A DNA stretch of 8,731 nt, from contig CAZJEW010000041.1 of assembly GCA_964545285.1 (NCBI GenBank), positions 1-8,731 on the forward strand. Reading direction: 5' to 3'. This stretch comes from CAG-1000 sp964545285. Lineage in GTDB: Bacteria; Bacillota_I; Bacilli_A; RF39; UBA660. Shown here in pieces: positions 1 through 7,088 of this stretch. Every line of letters starts with the position of its first letter. Positions within the stretch are counted from its first letter, which is position 1. Position numbers and translations under genes: made by a program. Under the pieces are notes generated by a model that saw only the letters and a list, made by a program, of their open reading frames with translations, ran no database searches and was not told the DNA's origin.

Positions 1-171
1 CCAATACAAATAAAAAGTGATACTAAATTCTCAAATGTATCAGCAGGTGACTATTACACTTTAGCCGTTGATAATTTTGGTAATGTGCTTACTTGGGGAG
101 ATAACAAGTATGGGCAATTAGGCAATTCTGATATTTTTACATATATACCACATATTACAAATATATATTAA
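1..171 (+). CDS. RCC1-repeat protein, C-terminal fragment
   Basis: Frame 1 is open from the window edge to a TAA stop at 169-171, giving the last 56 residues of a longer protein; the start lies outside the window. The visible text contains a typical RCC1 repeat: an SAGDYYTLAVD segment, then GNVLTWGDNKYGQLGN. The spacing of the Gly-Asp, Leu-Ala and Trp-Gly residues matches one blade of an RCC1-type beta-propeller. Bacterial RCC1-repeat proteins are often exported or surface-located and of unknown function. Localisation cannot be judged because the N-terminus is missing. A perfect palindrome directly after the stop ends the transcript, so this gene is separate from the ABC operon downstream. 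The repeat assignment is secure; the protein's role is unknown. Confidence 0.8.
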   Translation, partial: PIQIKSDTKFSNVSAGDYYTLAVDNFGNVLTWGDNKYGQLGNSDIFTYIPHITNIY

Positions 172-195
172 TAGTTAGAATTCTAACTATTTTTA
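171..195 (+). terminator. Palindromic terminator after the RCC1-repeat gene
   Basis: A perfect 20-bp palindrome (arms ATAGTTAGAA at 171-180 and TTCTAACTAT at 181-190) begins on the last base of the stop codon and is followed by TTTTATTATA. The stem has only four G-C pairs, but the hairpin plus T-rich tail fits an intrinsic terminator in a genome this AT-rich. Confidence 0.6.
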
Positions 196-196
196 T

Positions 197-247
197 TATA
201 ATATAATACTAATTCATTAAATAATTTGATATAATTATCTAGGAGAG
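197..247 (+). promoter_or_regulatory. Probable promoter and RBS of the ABC operon
   Basis: An extended -10 (TGATATAAT, 227-235) lies just upstream of a strong Shine-Dalgarno sequence, AGGAGAG at 241-247, five to six bases before the ATG at 252. Two more TATAAT matches overlap at 197-202 and 202-207. No good -35 is visible for any of them. If the extended -10 is used, transcription would begin about at 242, inside the Shine-Dalgarno sequence, so one of the upstream -10 copies may be the real one. Confidence 0.4.
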
Positions 248-251
248 TATT

Positions 252-1109
252 ATGATTAAAATAAATAGGCTTACTAAATATTATGGAGATACTCTTGGTG
301 TTAAAAATTTATCATTAAGAGTTAAAAAAGGTGAATGTTTTGGTTTTATTGGACCTAATGGAGCAGGTAAATCTACTACTATTAGATGTATGATGAATCT
401 TATTAATAAAACTGAAGGTGAAATATTTATTGATAATAAACCTAATGATAAAGATGACATTAGTATTAACTATATTATTGGGTATTTACCTAGTGAAATT
501 CATTTATATGAAAATTTAACTGTCAGACAAATGATTAATTATTCAGCATCTTTTTATAAAGAAGATTTAAATGATAATATTAGTAAATTATGTAAAAGAT
601 TAAAAGTCGATATGGATAAAAAGATAGAAGATTTATCTTTTGGTAATTTAAAGAAAGTAGGTATTGTACTTGCTTTAATGCATAATCCTAAAATATTAAT
701 TCTTGATGAAGCTACTAATGGGCTTGATCCTTTAATGCAAGAAGAGTTTTATAAAATATTAAAAGAAGAAAAAGAGAAAGGTACTACTATATTTTTCTCT
801 ACTCATAATTTAAATGAAATCAAAAAAATATGTGATAAAGTAGGTATTATTAAAGAAGTACAACTTATTAAAGTATGTGATATAAAATCTCTTACTGATA
901 ATTTGTTCTTAATAGTAACTATTGATTCAGAAGAATTATCAAAATTAACATTTGATGAAAAAATAATTGAACAAAATAATAATTATATTAAGTTTATATA
1001 TACAGGTAGTGTAAATGAACTTACATATAAATTAAGTATGATTAATATTAATAGATTAAGTATTGAAGACCCATCTATTGAAGATGTTTTCATGCATTAT
1101 TATAAGTAG
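252..1109 (+). CDS. ABC transporter ATP-binding protein (ABC-2 type exporter)
   Basis: This 285-residue protein is the cytosolic ATPase of an ABC-2 type transporter. It shows, in order, Walker A GPNGAGKS (34-41), a GYLPSE Q-loop region (77-82), a signature loop LSFGN (128-132), Walker B ILILDE with catalytic Glu153, a D-loop GLDP (157-160) and switch His185. The signature is LSFGN rather than LSGGQ, a form I associate with the subfamily whose helix continues KKVGIV. The Walker B extension reads DEATNG where DEPTSG is commonest. All catalytic residues are present. About 80 residues after the H-loop form a divergent C-terminal domain. The ATG at 252 has AGGAGAG at the right spacing. The gene is followed after 7 nt by its permease, so the two should form one complex. 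The substrate (drug, peptide, lipid or ion) cannot be read from the sequence. Confidence 0.92.
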   Translation: MIKINRLTKYYGDTLGVKNLSLRVKKGECFGFIGPNGAGKSTTIRCMMNLINKTEGEIFIDNKPNDKDDISINYIIGYLPSEIHLYENLTVRQMINYSASFYKEDLNDNISKLCKRLKVDMDKKIEDLSFGNLKKVGIVLALMHNPKILILDEATNGLDPLMQEEFYKILKEEKEKGTTIFFSTHNLNEIKKICDKVGIIKEVQLIKVCDIKSLTDNLFLIVTIDSEELSKLTFDEKIIEQNNNYIKFIYTGSVNELTYKLSMININRLSIEDPSIEDVFMHYYK

Positions 1110-1116
1110 GTGAATT

Positions 1117-1908
1117 ATGTTTAAAAGAGAATTTAAAATAAATTTAAAAAGTTTAATTATATGGACTTCTATATTAGTTCTAATGCTAATATTAGTATTT
1201 TGTATATATCCATATATTATTAATGAAGATACTTTAAATAGTTTAGATGATATGATGGAAATGTTTCCTCCTGAGCTTTTAAAAGCATTTAACATGGATT
1301 TATATAGCATTTCTACATCATTTGGATGGATTAAAACTGAAGGGTATATGTTTATTACATTAATTGGTTCTATTTATTCTGGGTTATTGGGTTCTAGTAT
1401 ATTATCTAAAGAAGAAAAAGATAAAACTATAGAGTTCTTAATTTCTAAACCAATTAAAAGAAAAGATATAGTAACTAGTAAGATATTATGTGGAATAGTT
1501 AATATATTTATATTTAATTTATTAATATTTTTAACTAATTTAATAGGTGTTTCTTTGACTGATGATATTATTATAAAAGAATTATTATTAATTAGTATCT
1601 GTCCATTATTACTTTATTACATGTTATTTTTTAGTTCTTTACTTATATCCACTTATATTAAGAATGCTAAGAAAACAACGTTTATTGGACTTATAATTGC
1701 ATTTATAGCTTATATTTTACAACTACTAGGATCAATATCTGATAAAGTATCTATTCTTAAAGATATCTCATTATTTGAATTTGTAAGTATTAGATATATA
1801 ACTGATAATTTACATATTAATTATATATATTTATGCATTGGGATTGTTTTAATAATATTTTCTATATTATTTACATATAAAATATATGATAATAAGGAAC
1901 TAGTATGA
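1117..1908 (+). CDS. ABC-2 type transporter permease
   Basis: This 263-residue integral membrane protein has about six hydrophobic segments: roughly 13-34, 77-96, 124-147, 152-176, 188-206 and 236-255. A long hydrophilic loop lies between the first and second. After segment 2 comes KEEKDKTIEFLISKPIKRKDI (about 98-118), the Glu-Glu/Thr/Pro cytoplasmic element that marks ABC-2 permeases of the GldF/NosY-like kind and contacts the ATPase. It should form a homodimeric channel with two copies of the upstream ATPase. The Shine-Dalgarno AGGTGA (1108-1113) overlaps the ATPase stop codon, so translation is tightly coupled. The last codon overlaps the next gene in an ATGA junction at 1905-1908. Transporter class is clear; the exported substrate is unknown. 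Confidence 0.88.
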   Translation: MFKREFKINLKSLIIWTSILVLMLILVFCIYPYIINEDTLNSLDDMMEMFPPELLKAFNMDLYSISTSFGWIKTEGYMFITLIGSIYSGLLGSSILSKEEKDKTIEFLISKPIKRKDIVTSKILCGIVNIFIFNLLIFLTNLIGVSLTDDIIIKELLLISICPLLLYYMLFFSSLLISTYIKNAKKTTFIGLIIAFIAYILQLLGSISDKVSILKDISLFEFVSIRYITDNLHINYIYLCIGIVLIIFSILFTYKIYDNKELV

Positions 1909-2444
1909 GTAAACTATATAATCATTTAAAAACTGTATTTAAACATAGAAGAACGGTATTTAAATTATGTTGTAAGTTTGATATTCCTTTTCAAGGAATA
2001 AAGCATGATTTATCAAAGTTTTTACCTATAGAAATAGATGAATCTATTAAATATTATACTGATGGTAGTTGTAGTCCTTGTGATAATGCTATTAAAGAAA
2101 AAGGTTATTCAGATGCATGGGAACATCATAAAAGAATTAATAAACATCATTTTGAATATTGGTATATTCATAAGAATACAAAATCAATACCTGATATGCC
2201 GTTTAAATATGCTTTAGAGATGTTTTGTGATAGGGTAGCAGCATCAATGATATATTTAGGTCCTAAATATAATAATAGTTCTCCATACGATTATTTTATA
2301 GAAAGAAAAGATCATTATAAAATGAATAATAATATGAAAAGATTTCTTGAGGAGTCATTTCTTGAACTATCAAAACATGGAATGAATTCATTAAATAAAA
2401 ATAAACTAAAGAAAATATATATTAAATGTACAAAAAAAGACTAA
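1905..2444 (+). CDS. DUF5662 family protein
   Basis: The 179 residues match the pattern I know for DUF5662, a family of unknown function. Conserved blocks are GIKHDLSKF (31-39), KYYTDGSCSP (49-58), GYSDAWEHHK (67-76), NKHHFEYW (79-86), MPFKYALEMFCDRVAAS (98-114) and a late RxKxHYKM segment. The dense His and Asp residues (H34-D35, H74-H75, H81-H82, D109) resemble a metal site and recall HD-type phosphohydrolases, but that is a resemblance only. There is no signal peptide or membrane segment, so it is probably cytosolic. The start is fixed by the ATGA overlap with the permease and by AAGGA at 1894-1898, so it is co-translated with the exporter. Family assignment is good; function and link to transport are unknown. 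Confidence 0.82.
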   Translation: MSKLYNHLKTVFKHRRTVFKLCCKFDIPFQGIKHDLSKFLPIEIDESIKYYTDGSCSPCDNAIKEKGYSDAWEHHKRINKHHFEYWYIHKNTKSIPDMPFKYALEMFCDRVAASMIYLGPKYNNSSPYDYFIERKDHYKMNNNMKRFLEESFLELSKHGMNSLNKNKLKKIYIKCTKKD

Positions 2445-2458
2445 TTTAAAGTCTTTTT
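2434..2458. terminator. Bidirectional terminator between convergent genes
   Basis: AAAAAGAC (2434-2441) pairs perfectly with GTCTTTTT (2451-2458) around a 9-nt loop whose outer T-A bases can also pair. Read rightward, the hairpin is followed by a T-run that ends the DUF5662 transcript. Read leftward, it is followed by the complement of A2432-A2438, a T-run that ends the WG-repeat gene. The stop codon TAA of the DUF5662 gene (2442-2444) lies inside the loop, and the minus-strand stop begins at 2457-2459, so both messages share it. Confidence 0.85.
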
Positions 2459-4055
2459 AATTGAATATAATTTTTATTATATTTGCATCATTATTTTTAT
2501 TAATTGCAAACATATAATTACCTACATAATCTAATGATGTAATATCATCAATTGTATATATAACCTCTTTCTTTTTATATATTGATAATTTACTATTTTT
2601 ATATACATAACCATATCCATTATCAAAATAATAATATTGTGTATCAAACTCACTAACACTTTCTTTATTTTCGATATTTACATATTCTATATCACTTTTA
2701 ATATTAGATTCATAATTATATTCAATAGATAATTTCCAATAATCTCTATTAATCAAATATGCATATGAAGAAAATTGTAACTCGGGATGTGAAGCCTCTA
2801 AACTAAATACAACTAATAAATTAAATTTGTTATCATAAAATGTATAATTAATTATTGATCCATTTCTATTAGTAATACACGTAATATCATCAAAATAATC
2901 TGAATATCCTTTTATCTTTTTTATAGCCCCTGATTTATTAATAATATAAATATACATATATTTATCATATTCTTCTTGAGTAATAAATCCTTCATCATTA
3001 TAATCATTAGATGATATTGTTTGTATTATTAAATTATTATTTTTTTCATATGCCTTAAAAGTATTTAATTCAGCACAGCATGTATAATATATATAATCAG
3101 GTTTATTATCATAAATAATTTTTGAATCAGAAATAACATTATATTGTTTATCTAAAATAGTTAGTTTCCCATTATTAGCAACTATAATATAATTATCAGT
3201 AATTCTAATTGCATCATATTCTATATTTAATAATATATTATTATTCTTATCAATTAATCCATATTTATTGTCAATAACTGCTACAAATAAATCTTCACCT
3301 TCAATATATAAACCATCATAACAAGGTTCAATAACATAATTTCCTTCATAATCAATTAATCCATATTTTTCATTTTTATCTTCAACAATAAGATTTGATT
3401 TATTAACTGAATTTGTAATATATAAACCAAATATAGAAGCGCTATAATCATTTTTATCAGCAAATCCAGCATATATAATGTTTTCATCTAATAAAATCAT
3501 TTTTTCATTAATAGTATCGAAAATATAATAATCTACCATTCCACTTTCATATTCATTTTCTAATAATATGTATTTGCATTCAAATGTATCTTCATCAAAT
3601 ATAATTGGTTTAATATATGTATAATAGTTTTTAATTCTATTATTGTATCTATCATATAAATATAATCTATCATCATCATCAGCAAATACACTGTAATTAT
3701 TACATCTAGCGAGTTCATTCTTTTCAAAATCATCATAGTAATTATCTTCTGTATAAAGTATTGGAGTTGTATATAATTCTCCAAATACTCCCAAATGATA
3801 ATGCATATTATCTCTAATCAAATTCACATATTTTGTATCATTATTATAATATACATTTGCATTATTATAGGTTAATAATGTAGAAGAAGTAATTATAGAA
3901 TAATCATTAGTTATTATAGGAGTTTCATTCTTCTTATTTGATTCAGTTGTATTTGAATCTTTATAATAATATTTTTGATAAATAATCCCAATAATCAATG
4001 TTATTATTAATGCTGATAGTGTAAATATTAATAATATTCTTTTCCTTTTTTCCAT
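2457..4055 (-). CDS. Membrane-anchored WG-repeat protein
   Basis: This 532-residue protein starts with a short basic stretch (MEKRKR) and one hydrophobic helix (about 7-26). It has no lipobox cysteine, so it reads as an N-terminally anchored extracytoplasmic protein. A Tyr/Asn/Asp-rich domain of about 500 residues follows. Two WG-type (KWG) repeats are clear: KYGLID (230-235) continuing as DYEGNYVIEPCYD, and KYGLID (264-269) continuing as DKNNNILLNIEYD. A degenerate third copy (GKLTILDKQYNVI, 296-308) follows, and weaker beta-rich segments with aromatic pairs continue to the C-terminus. WG repeats are thought to build beta-rich or propeller-like folds; no enzymatic residues are visible. The gene stands alone, convergent to the ABC operon and divergent from the RnfC-like gene. 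AAGAGG lies five bases before its ATG. Its function is unknown; a sensor or surface-binding role is only a guess. Confidence 0.85.
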   Translation of the reverse strand: MEKRKRILLIFTLSALIITLIIGIIYQKYYYKDSNTTESNKKNETPIITNDYSIITSSTLLTYNNANVYYNNDTKYVNLIRDNMHYHLGVFGELYTTPILYTEDNYYDDFEKNELARCNNYSVFADDDDRLYLYDRYNNRIKNYYTYIKPIIFDEDTFECKYILLENEYESGMVDYYIFDTINEKMILLDENIIYAGFADKNDYSASIFGLYITNSVNKSNLIVEDKNEKYGLIDYEGNYVIEPCYDGLYIEGEDLFVAVIDNKYGLIDKNNNILLNIEYDAIRITDNYIIVANNGKLTILDKQYNVISDSKIIYDNKPDYIYYTCCAELNTFKAYEKNNNLIIQTISSNDYNDEGFITQEEYDKYMYIYIINKSGAIKKIKGYSDYFDDITCITNRNGSIINYTFYDNKFNLLVVFSLEASHPELQFSSYAYLINRDYWKLSIEYNYESNIKSDIEYVNIENKESVSEFDTQYYYFDNGYGYVYKNSKLSIYKKKEVIYTIDDITSLDYVGNYMFAINKNNDANIIKIIFN

Positions 4056-4060
4056 AATAA

Positions 4061-4088
4061 CCTCTTACTATATATTTTCATTATAGCA
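4061..4088 (-). promoter_or_regulatory. Promoter and RBS of the WG-repeat gene
   Basis: On the minus strand, TGCTATAAT (complement of 4080-4088) is an extended -10 with consensus TATAAT at 4080-4085. Transcription would start near 4073, giving a leader of about 18 nt that contains AAGAGG (complement of 4061-4066). The expected -35 position is a T-run with no good match, which an extended -10 can tolerate. Confidence 0.6.
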
Positions 4089-4098
4089 TAACTTTTCC

Positions 4099-4138
4099 TT
4101 TAAAAAAACTTAAAATTAATATATAATACTTTTAGGAG
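4099..4138 (+). promoter_or_regulatory. Promoter and RBS of the RnfC-like/holA operon
   Basis: TTTAAA (4099-4104, four of six to TTGACA) is 17 bp from a perfect TATAAT (4122-4127). The predicted start of transcription, near 4134, coincides with the Shine-Dalgarno sequence AGGAG (4134-4138), which is 8 nt from the ATG at 4147. This promoter is divergent from, and interleaved with, the promoter of the WG-repeat gene. Confidence 0.6.
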
Positions 4139-4146
4139 TTAATTTT

Positions 4147-5004
4147 ATGAAAAAAAACGTACAAGAATATTTAACTTATTACTCACCAGAGTTTATATAT
4201 ATTCCATATGATGAGCTTAGCTTATTAAAATTGCGAAAAGATAAAAAAATTTTGTATAATACAAATATTGGACTTTTAAATAATGGAGATTCTATATTTA
4301 GTCCAGTAAGTGGTAAAATAATAGGTACTAGAAAAAGTAAGTTTTTAAGTGGTGAAAAAAATTCTTTGGTTATTGAAAATGATTTTATTGATAGAAGAGA
4401 AAAATTAAATCCATTTATTGAAATATCTAATATAAAAAAGAGTGATATTAATAAAATTCTTGAAAGTTATGGACTATATCAAAAGATTAATAGCAAAATA
4501 ATATTAGTTGTAGAGTCTAAATACGATAAGAAAATAGATTTAGGTGATATGGTTATTAATTATGAATCATATGAAGAAATTCTAGAAGCAATAGATGAAT
4601 TATTAGATTTATATCACATTAAAACATGTTATATATGTATTCCTAAAGAGGATTATATTAGTGAAACAGCTTTTAATAAGTATATAAATGCCTTTCCAAA
4701 TATGTGTATTGTTCATTCTAAAAGAAAATTTAAAGATAGTAAATGTGTATTTTATAGTATAGAAGATGTTTTAGCTGTTTTTAGAGCAATTCATTTAAAT
4801 TATTTGCTTGATAATACAATGATTACTATTACTAAAGAGGATACAACAATAGTAAAGGTTAAAATATATACAGCATTAACTGAAATATTAAAAGCATTAA
4901 AAATCACATATAAAGGTATGAAAATATATGCTAATGGAATATTAGTAGATGATGTAGTGAATTTTGTAATAGATAAAAATATAAGAACAATAACTATTAA
5001 ATAG
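4147..5004 (+). CDS. RnfC-like protein without iron-sulfur or nucleotide-binding motifs
   Basis: The 285 residues follow the domain order of RnfC, the NADH-dehydrogenase-like subunit of the Rnf complex. First is an N-terminal barrel (about 1-65) with IGLLNNGDSIFSPVSGKIIG, like the RnfC start. Next is a central region (about 100-215) aligning with the 51-kDa-type fold, then VLAVFRAIHLNYLLDNTMITIT (209-230), matching the RnfC segment that ends in VTVTG. An SLBB-like end (about 231-285) carries KVKIYTALTEILKAL and IYANGILVDD, where RnfC has its GGPMMG region. What is missing stands out: no glycine-rich GLGGAGFPT loop, no ECEP motif, and no C-terminal CxxCxxC clusters. Only one CxxC (C161-C164) remains. 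RnfC is usually about 430-450 residues. It shares a transcript with holA. I infer a non-redox RnfC paralogue of unknown role; no other Rnf subunits are in view. Confidence 0.6.
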   Translation: MKKNVQEYLTYYSPEFIYIPYDELSLLKLRKDKKILYNTNIGLLNNGDSIFSPVSGKIIGTRKSKFLSGEKNSLVIENDFIDRREKLNPFIEISNIKKSDINKILESYGLYQKINSKIILVVESKYDKKIDLGDMVINYESYEEILEAIDELLDLYHIKTCYICIPKEDYISETAFNKYINAFPNMCIVHSKRKFKDSKCVFYSIEDVLAVFRAIHLNYLLDNTMITITKEDTTIVKVKIYTALTEILKALKITYKGMKIYANGILVDDVVNFVIDKNIRTITIK

Positions 5005-5014
5005 GAGTATTTAT

Positions 5015-5968
5015 ATGAATTATTTACTTTATGGAAAAGAATATTTTCTATTAAAAAGAAAACTTAATGAAATAATTAATAATTCAAACATTGATAATGT
5101 TATATCAATGGATTTTGATAATATAAAATTAATAGATGTTATTACAGAGGTATGTTATGTAGACTTATTTAATGAAAAAAAATTAATAATTCTTAATAAT
5201 TTTTCATTAAAAAAATTAAAAGAAGATGAAGAAAAAGAATTAATAAAGCATTTAAATTCACCTAATGAAAATGTAATTATTTTTAGACTAATAGATGATA
5301 AAGTAGATGAAAGAAAAAAAATAGTTAAAGTATTTAGAGAAACATCTGAAGTAATATTTATTGATAAATTAAATAGAAATGATTTAGTTGAATATTTAAC
5401 TAAATATTTTAATGAAGAAAAATATAAAATAAGTGAATCATTAATTAGGAAGATAATTAATATATGCGGTTATAGTTATTCAAAAGATTCTGATAATAGT
5501 TTTATATTTAATGAAGTAACCAAGTTAATGAATTATAAAATGGAAGATAAAGTAATAAATGAAGATGATCTTATAGAAGTAGTATCTAAAAATCCAGATA
5601 ATTTATTATTTGAATTAGTAAGTTATGTAATTAATAAAGATACATATAATATATTTAAAGAATTTAAAGATATTAAAGAATTAAATATAGATCCTCATAT
5701 AATACTTGCTGCTATATCAAAAAAATATAGAGAACAATTACAAGTAAAAGTATTATCTGAAACAAAAAATAAAGATGAAATAGCAAGAGAATTGAATATG
5801 AGCAGTTATCCAGTTAGTTTACTTATGGATTCAATGAATAAATATTCATATGAAGATTTAGCAAATATAATTGATAAACTATTTTATTGTGATATGCTTA
5901 TGAAAACATCTTTATCAAATAATTTAGATAAGTATAAAATATTAGAACAATTATTTATTGATTTATAA
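5015..5968 (+). CDS. holA: DNA polymerase III delta subunit
   Basis: HolA is the delta subunit of the DnaX clamp loader, the wrench that opens the beta sliding clamp. The 317-residue protein opens with YLLYGKEYFLLKRKLNEI, the family's characteristic N-terminal strand and helix. It continues with an AAA+-like domain without Walker A (as expected for delta), including FNEKKLIILNNF and ENVIIFRLIDDKVDERKK. A helical C-terminal collar domain holds DPHIILAAISKKYREQLQ and the LDKYKILEQLFIDL end. Length is slightly under the usual 330-345. AGGAG (5003-5007) overlaps the stop of the RnfC-like gene and sits 7 nt from the ATG, so the two are co-expressed. Low sequence conservation is normal for this family; the N-terminal motif and overall pattern make the call good. 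Confidence 0.85.
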   Translation: MNYLLYGKEYFLLKRKLNEIINNSNIDNVISMDFDNIKLIDVITEVCYVDLFNEKKLIILNNFSLKKLKEDEEKELIKHLNSPNENVIIFRLIDDKVDERKKIVKVFRETSEVIFIDKLNRNDLVEYLTKYFNEEKYKISESLIRKIINICGYSYSKDSDNSFIFNEVTKLMNYKMEDKVINEDDLIEVVSKNPDNLLFELVSYVINKDTYNIFKEFKDIKELNIDPHIILAAISKKYREQLQVKVLSETKNKDEIARELNMSSYPVSLLMDSMNKYSYEDLANIIDKLFYCDMLMKTSLSNNLDKYKILEQLFIDL

Positions 5969-5972
5969 ATTG

Positions 5973-6041
5973 TTTACACTTATATAACTAAAATATTAGA
6001 TATATTAAATGTTATAAAGTATAATATTAATTAGGAAGTGA
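5973..6041 (+). promoter_or_regulatory. Promoter and start-deciding RBS of mraY
   Basis: TAGATA (5997-6002, four of six to TTGACA) is 17 bp from a perfect TATAAT (6020-6025). A further -35-like TTTACA lies at 5973-5978 without a well-placed -10. The Shine-Dalgarno AGGAAGTGA (6033-6041) is close to the full anti-Shine-Dalgarno complement. It overlaps the upstream in-frame GTG at 6038, which rules that codon out, and points to the GTG at 6047, 8 nt after AGGAAG. No terminator is visible after holA, so some readthrough from upstream is possible. Confidence 0.5.
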
Positions 6042-6046
6042 TAAAT

Positions 6047-7039
6047 GTGTTAATATTAGCAAAAAGTATATTAGGATTAATGATTGGTTTTTTTGGAGCT
6101 GTTATATTAGGATTAGTTTTAATACCTGCATTAAGAAAACTTAAATGTAAACAAACTATAAGTGTTTTTACAGCATTCAGACATGCTTCTAAAGATGGAA
6201 CACCTACATTAGGTGGTTTAATATTTATAATACCTACTTTAATAGCAATGTTTATACTGTATTTAAGAGGTAGTTTAGAAATAACGCATAGTTTATTAAT
6301 TATTGTCTTTGTATTTATTTCTTACTCATTACTTGGATTTGTAGATGACTATTTAAAAATAAAAGAACATAATAATAAAGGGTTATCTATTCCTCAAAAG
6401 TTATTAATTCAAGTTTTAATATCCCTTATATTCTTTTATATTTATATGAAAGGTGGAGGGGATGCTAATGTAACTATTTCATTTTTGAACTTAAGTATAG
6501 ATATGGGATGGTTCTATGGAATATTTATATTATTCTTATTAGTAGGAACCTCAAATGCAGTTAATTTATCAGATGGATTAGACGGACTTGCTGGAGGACT
6601 ATCATTAATAGCATTCTTGTGCTTTGGAATCATATCTTGGGGAACTTCTTGGGTTGAAGGATATCAGGAAATAGCAATATTTTGTTTTATATTAGTAGGA
6701 TCAATATTAGGATTCCTAGTATATAATACTCATCCAGCAAAAGTATTTATGGGTGACACTGGTTCTTTAGCGTTAGGCTCAACTTTAGCAGCAGTAGCAA
6801 TACTTACTAAACATGAATTGTCTTTAGCAATTATAGGTGGAGTATTTGTAATAGAAGCATTATCATCAATAATACAAATTATTGCAATAAGAAAATTTCA
6901 TAAGAAAGTATTTCTTATGGCACCAATACATCATCATTTTGAAAAATTAGGATGGGAAGAAACAGATATAGTAAAGATGTTTTTAATAATTGGATTTGGT
7001 TTAGGAATGGCTGCAGTATATTATGGAGTATGGTTATAA
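6047..7039 (+). CDS. mraY: Phospho-N-acetylmuramoyl-pentapeptide-transferase (MraY)
   Basis: MraY transfers phospho-MurNAc-pentapeptide from UDP to undecaprenyl phosphate, making lipid I on the inner face of the membrane. All family signatures are present in this 330-residue polytopic protein: DGTPTLGG (50-57), the Mg-binding DDYLK (100-104), NAVNLSDGLDGLA (170-182) with Asp176 and Asp179, FMGDTGS (234-240) with Asp237, and the APIHHHFE loop (292-299) with HHH at 295-297. The hydrophobic pattern is consistent with the usual ten helices. I start it at GTG 6047 instead of GTG 6038 because the Shine-Dalgarno sequence overlaps 6038; the result, MLILAKS, leads straight into helix 1. The ATG at 6045 is out of frame and stops at once. 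The gene has its own promoter and terminator. ftsW follows, with no murD between. Confidence 0.97.
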   Translation: MLILAKSILGLMIGFFGAVILGLVLIPALRKLKCKQTISVFTAFRHASKDGTPTLGGLIFIIPTLIAMFILYLRGSLEITHSLLIIVFVFISYSLLGFVDDYLKIKEHNNKGLSIPQKLLIQVLISLIFFYIYMKGGGDANVTISFLNLSIDMGWFYGIFILFLLVGTSNAVNLSDGLDGLAGGLSLIAFLCFGIISWGTSWVEGYQEIAIFCFILVGSILGFLVYNTHPAKVFMGDTGSLALGSTLAAVAILTKHELSLAIIGGVFVIEALSSIIQIIAIRKFHKKVFLMAPIHHHFEKLGWEETDIVKMFLIIGFGLGMAAVYYGVWL

Positions 7040-7040
7040 G

Positions 7041-7063
7041 AAAGAACATAGTGTTCTTTTTTT
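7041..7063 (+). terminator. Intrinsic terminator of mraY
   Basis: AAAGAACA (7041-7048) pairs perfectly with TGTTCTTT (7052-7059) around a 3-nt TAG loop and runs into seven T residues (7057-7063). It starts two bases after the mraY stop codon. It ends only 25 nt before the ftsW start, so ftsW needs readthrough or a promoter in or near this gap. Confidence 0.85.
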
Positions 7064-7065
7064 AA

Positions 7066-7086
7066 TATAATAAAATACATTATAAT
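7066..7086 (+). promoter_or_regulatory. Possible ftsW promoter elements (-10 only)
   Basis: Two TATAAT sequences, at 7066-7071 and 7081-7086, lie between the mraY terminator and the ftsW ATG at 7089. The first would start transcription near 7078, giving an 11-nt leader. The second would start it at or just after the ATG. Neither has a good -35, since the expected positions fall in the terminator stem or its T-run. No Shine-Dalgarno sequence is present in this gap. Confidence 0.3.
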
Positions 7087-7088
7087 AT

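Noticed and set aside
1056..1310. Minus-strand open frame of 84 codons across the ATPase/permease junction
   Set aside because: It is antisense to two well-supported genes with a correct operon junction and has no recognisable protein features.
1906..1908. TGA read as tryptophan (code 4)
   Set aside because: The permease and ftsW end in TGA at the expected family lengths, and tryptophans in the window are TGG.
3560..3784. Minus-strand open frame of 74 codons within the WG-repeat gene
   Set aside because: It lies on the same strand but in another frame inside a gene with clear WG repeats; it is Ile/Met/Tyr-rich as expected from AT-rich frame-shifted sequence.
4056..4146. Riboswitch in the divergent intergenic region
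   Set aside because: The region is only 91 bp, filled by two opposing promoters with predicted leaders under 20 nt, leaving no space for an aptamer.
6038..6046. GTG at 6038 as the mraY start
   Set aside because: The Shine-Dalgarno sequence AGGAAGTGA (6033-6041) overlaps this codon, leaving no spacer; GTG 6047 has an 8-nt spacer and begins directly at helix 1.
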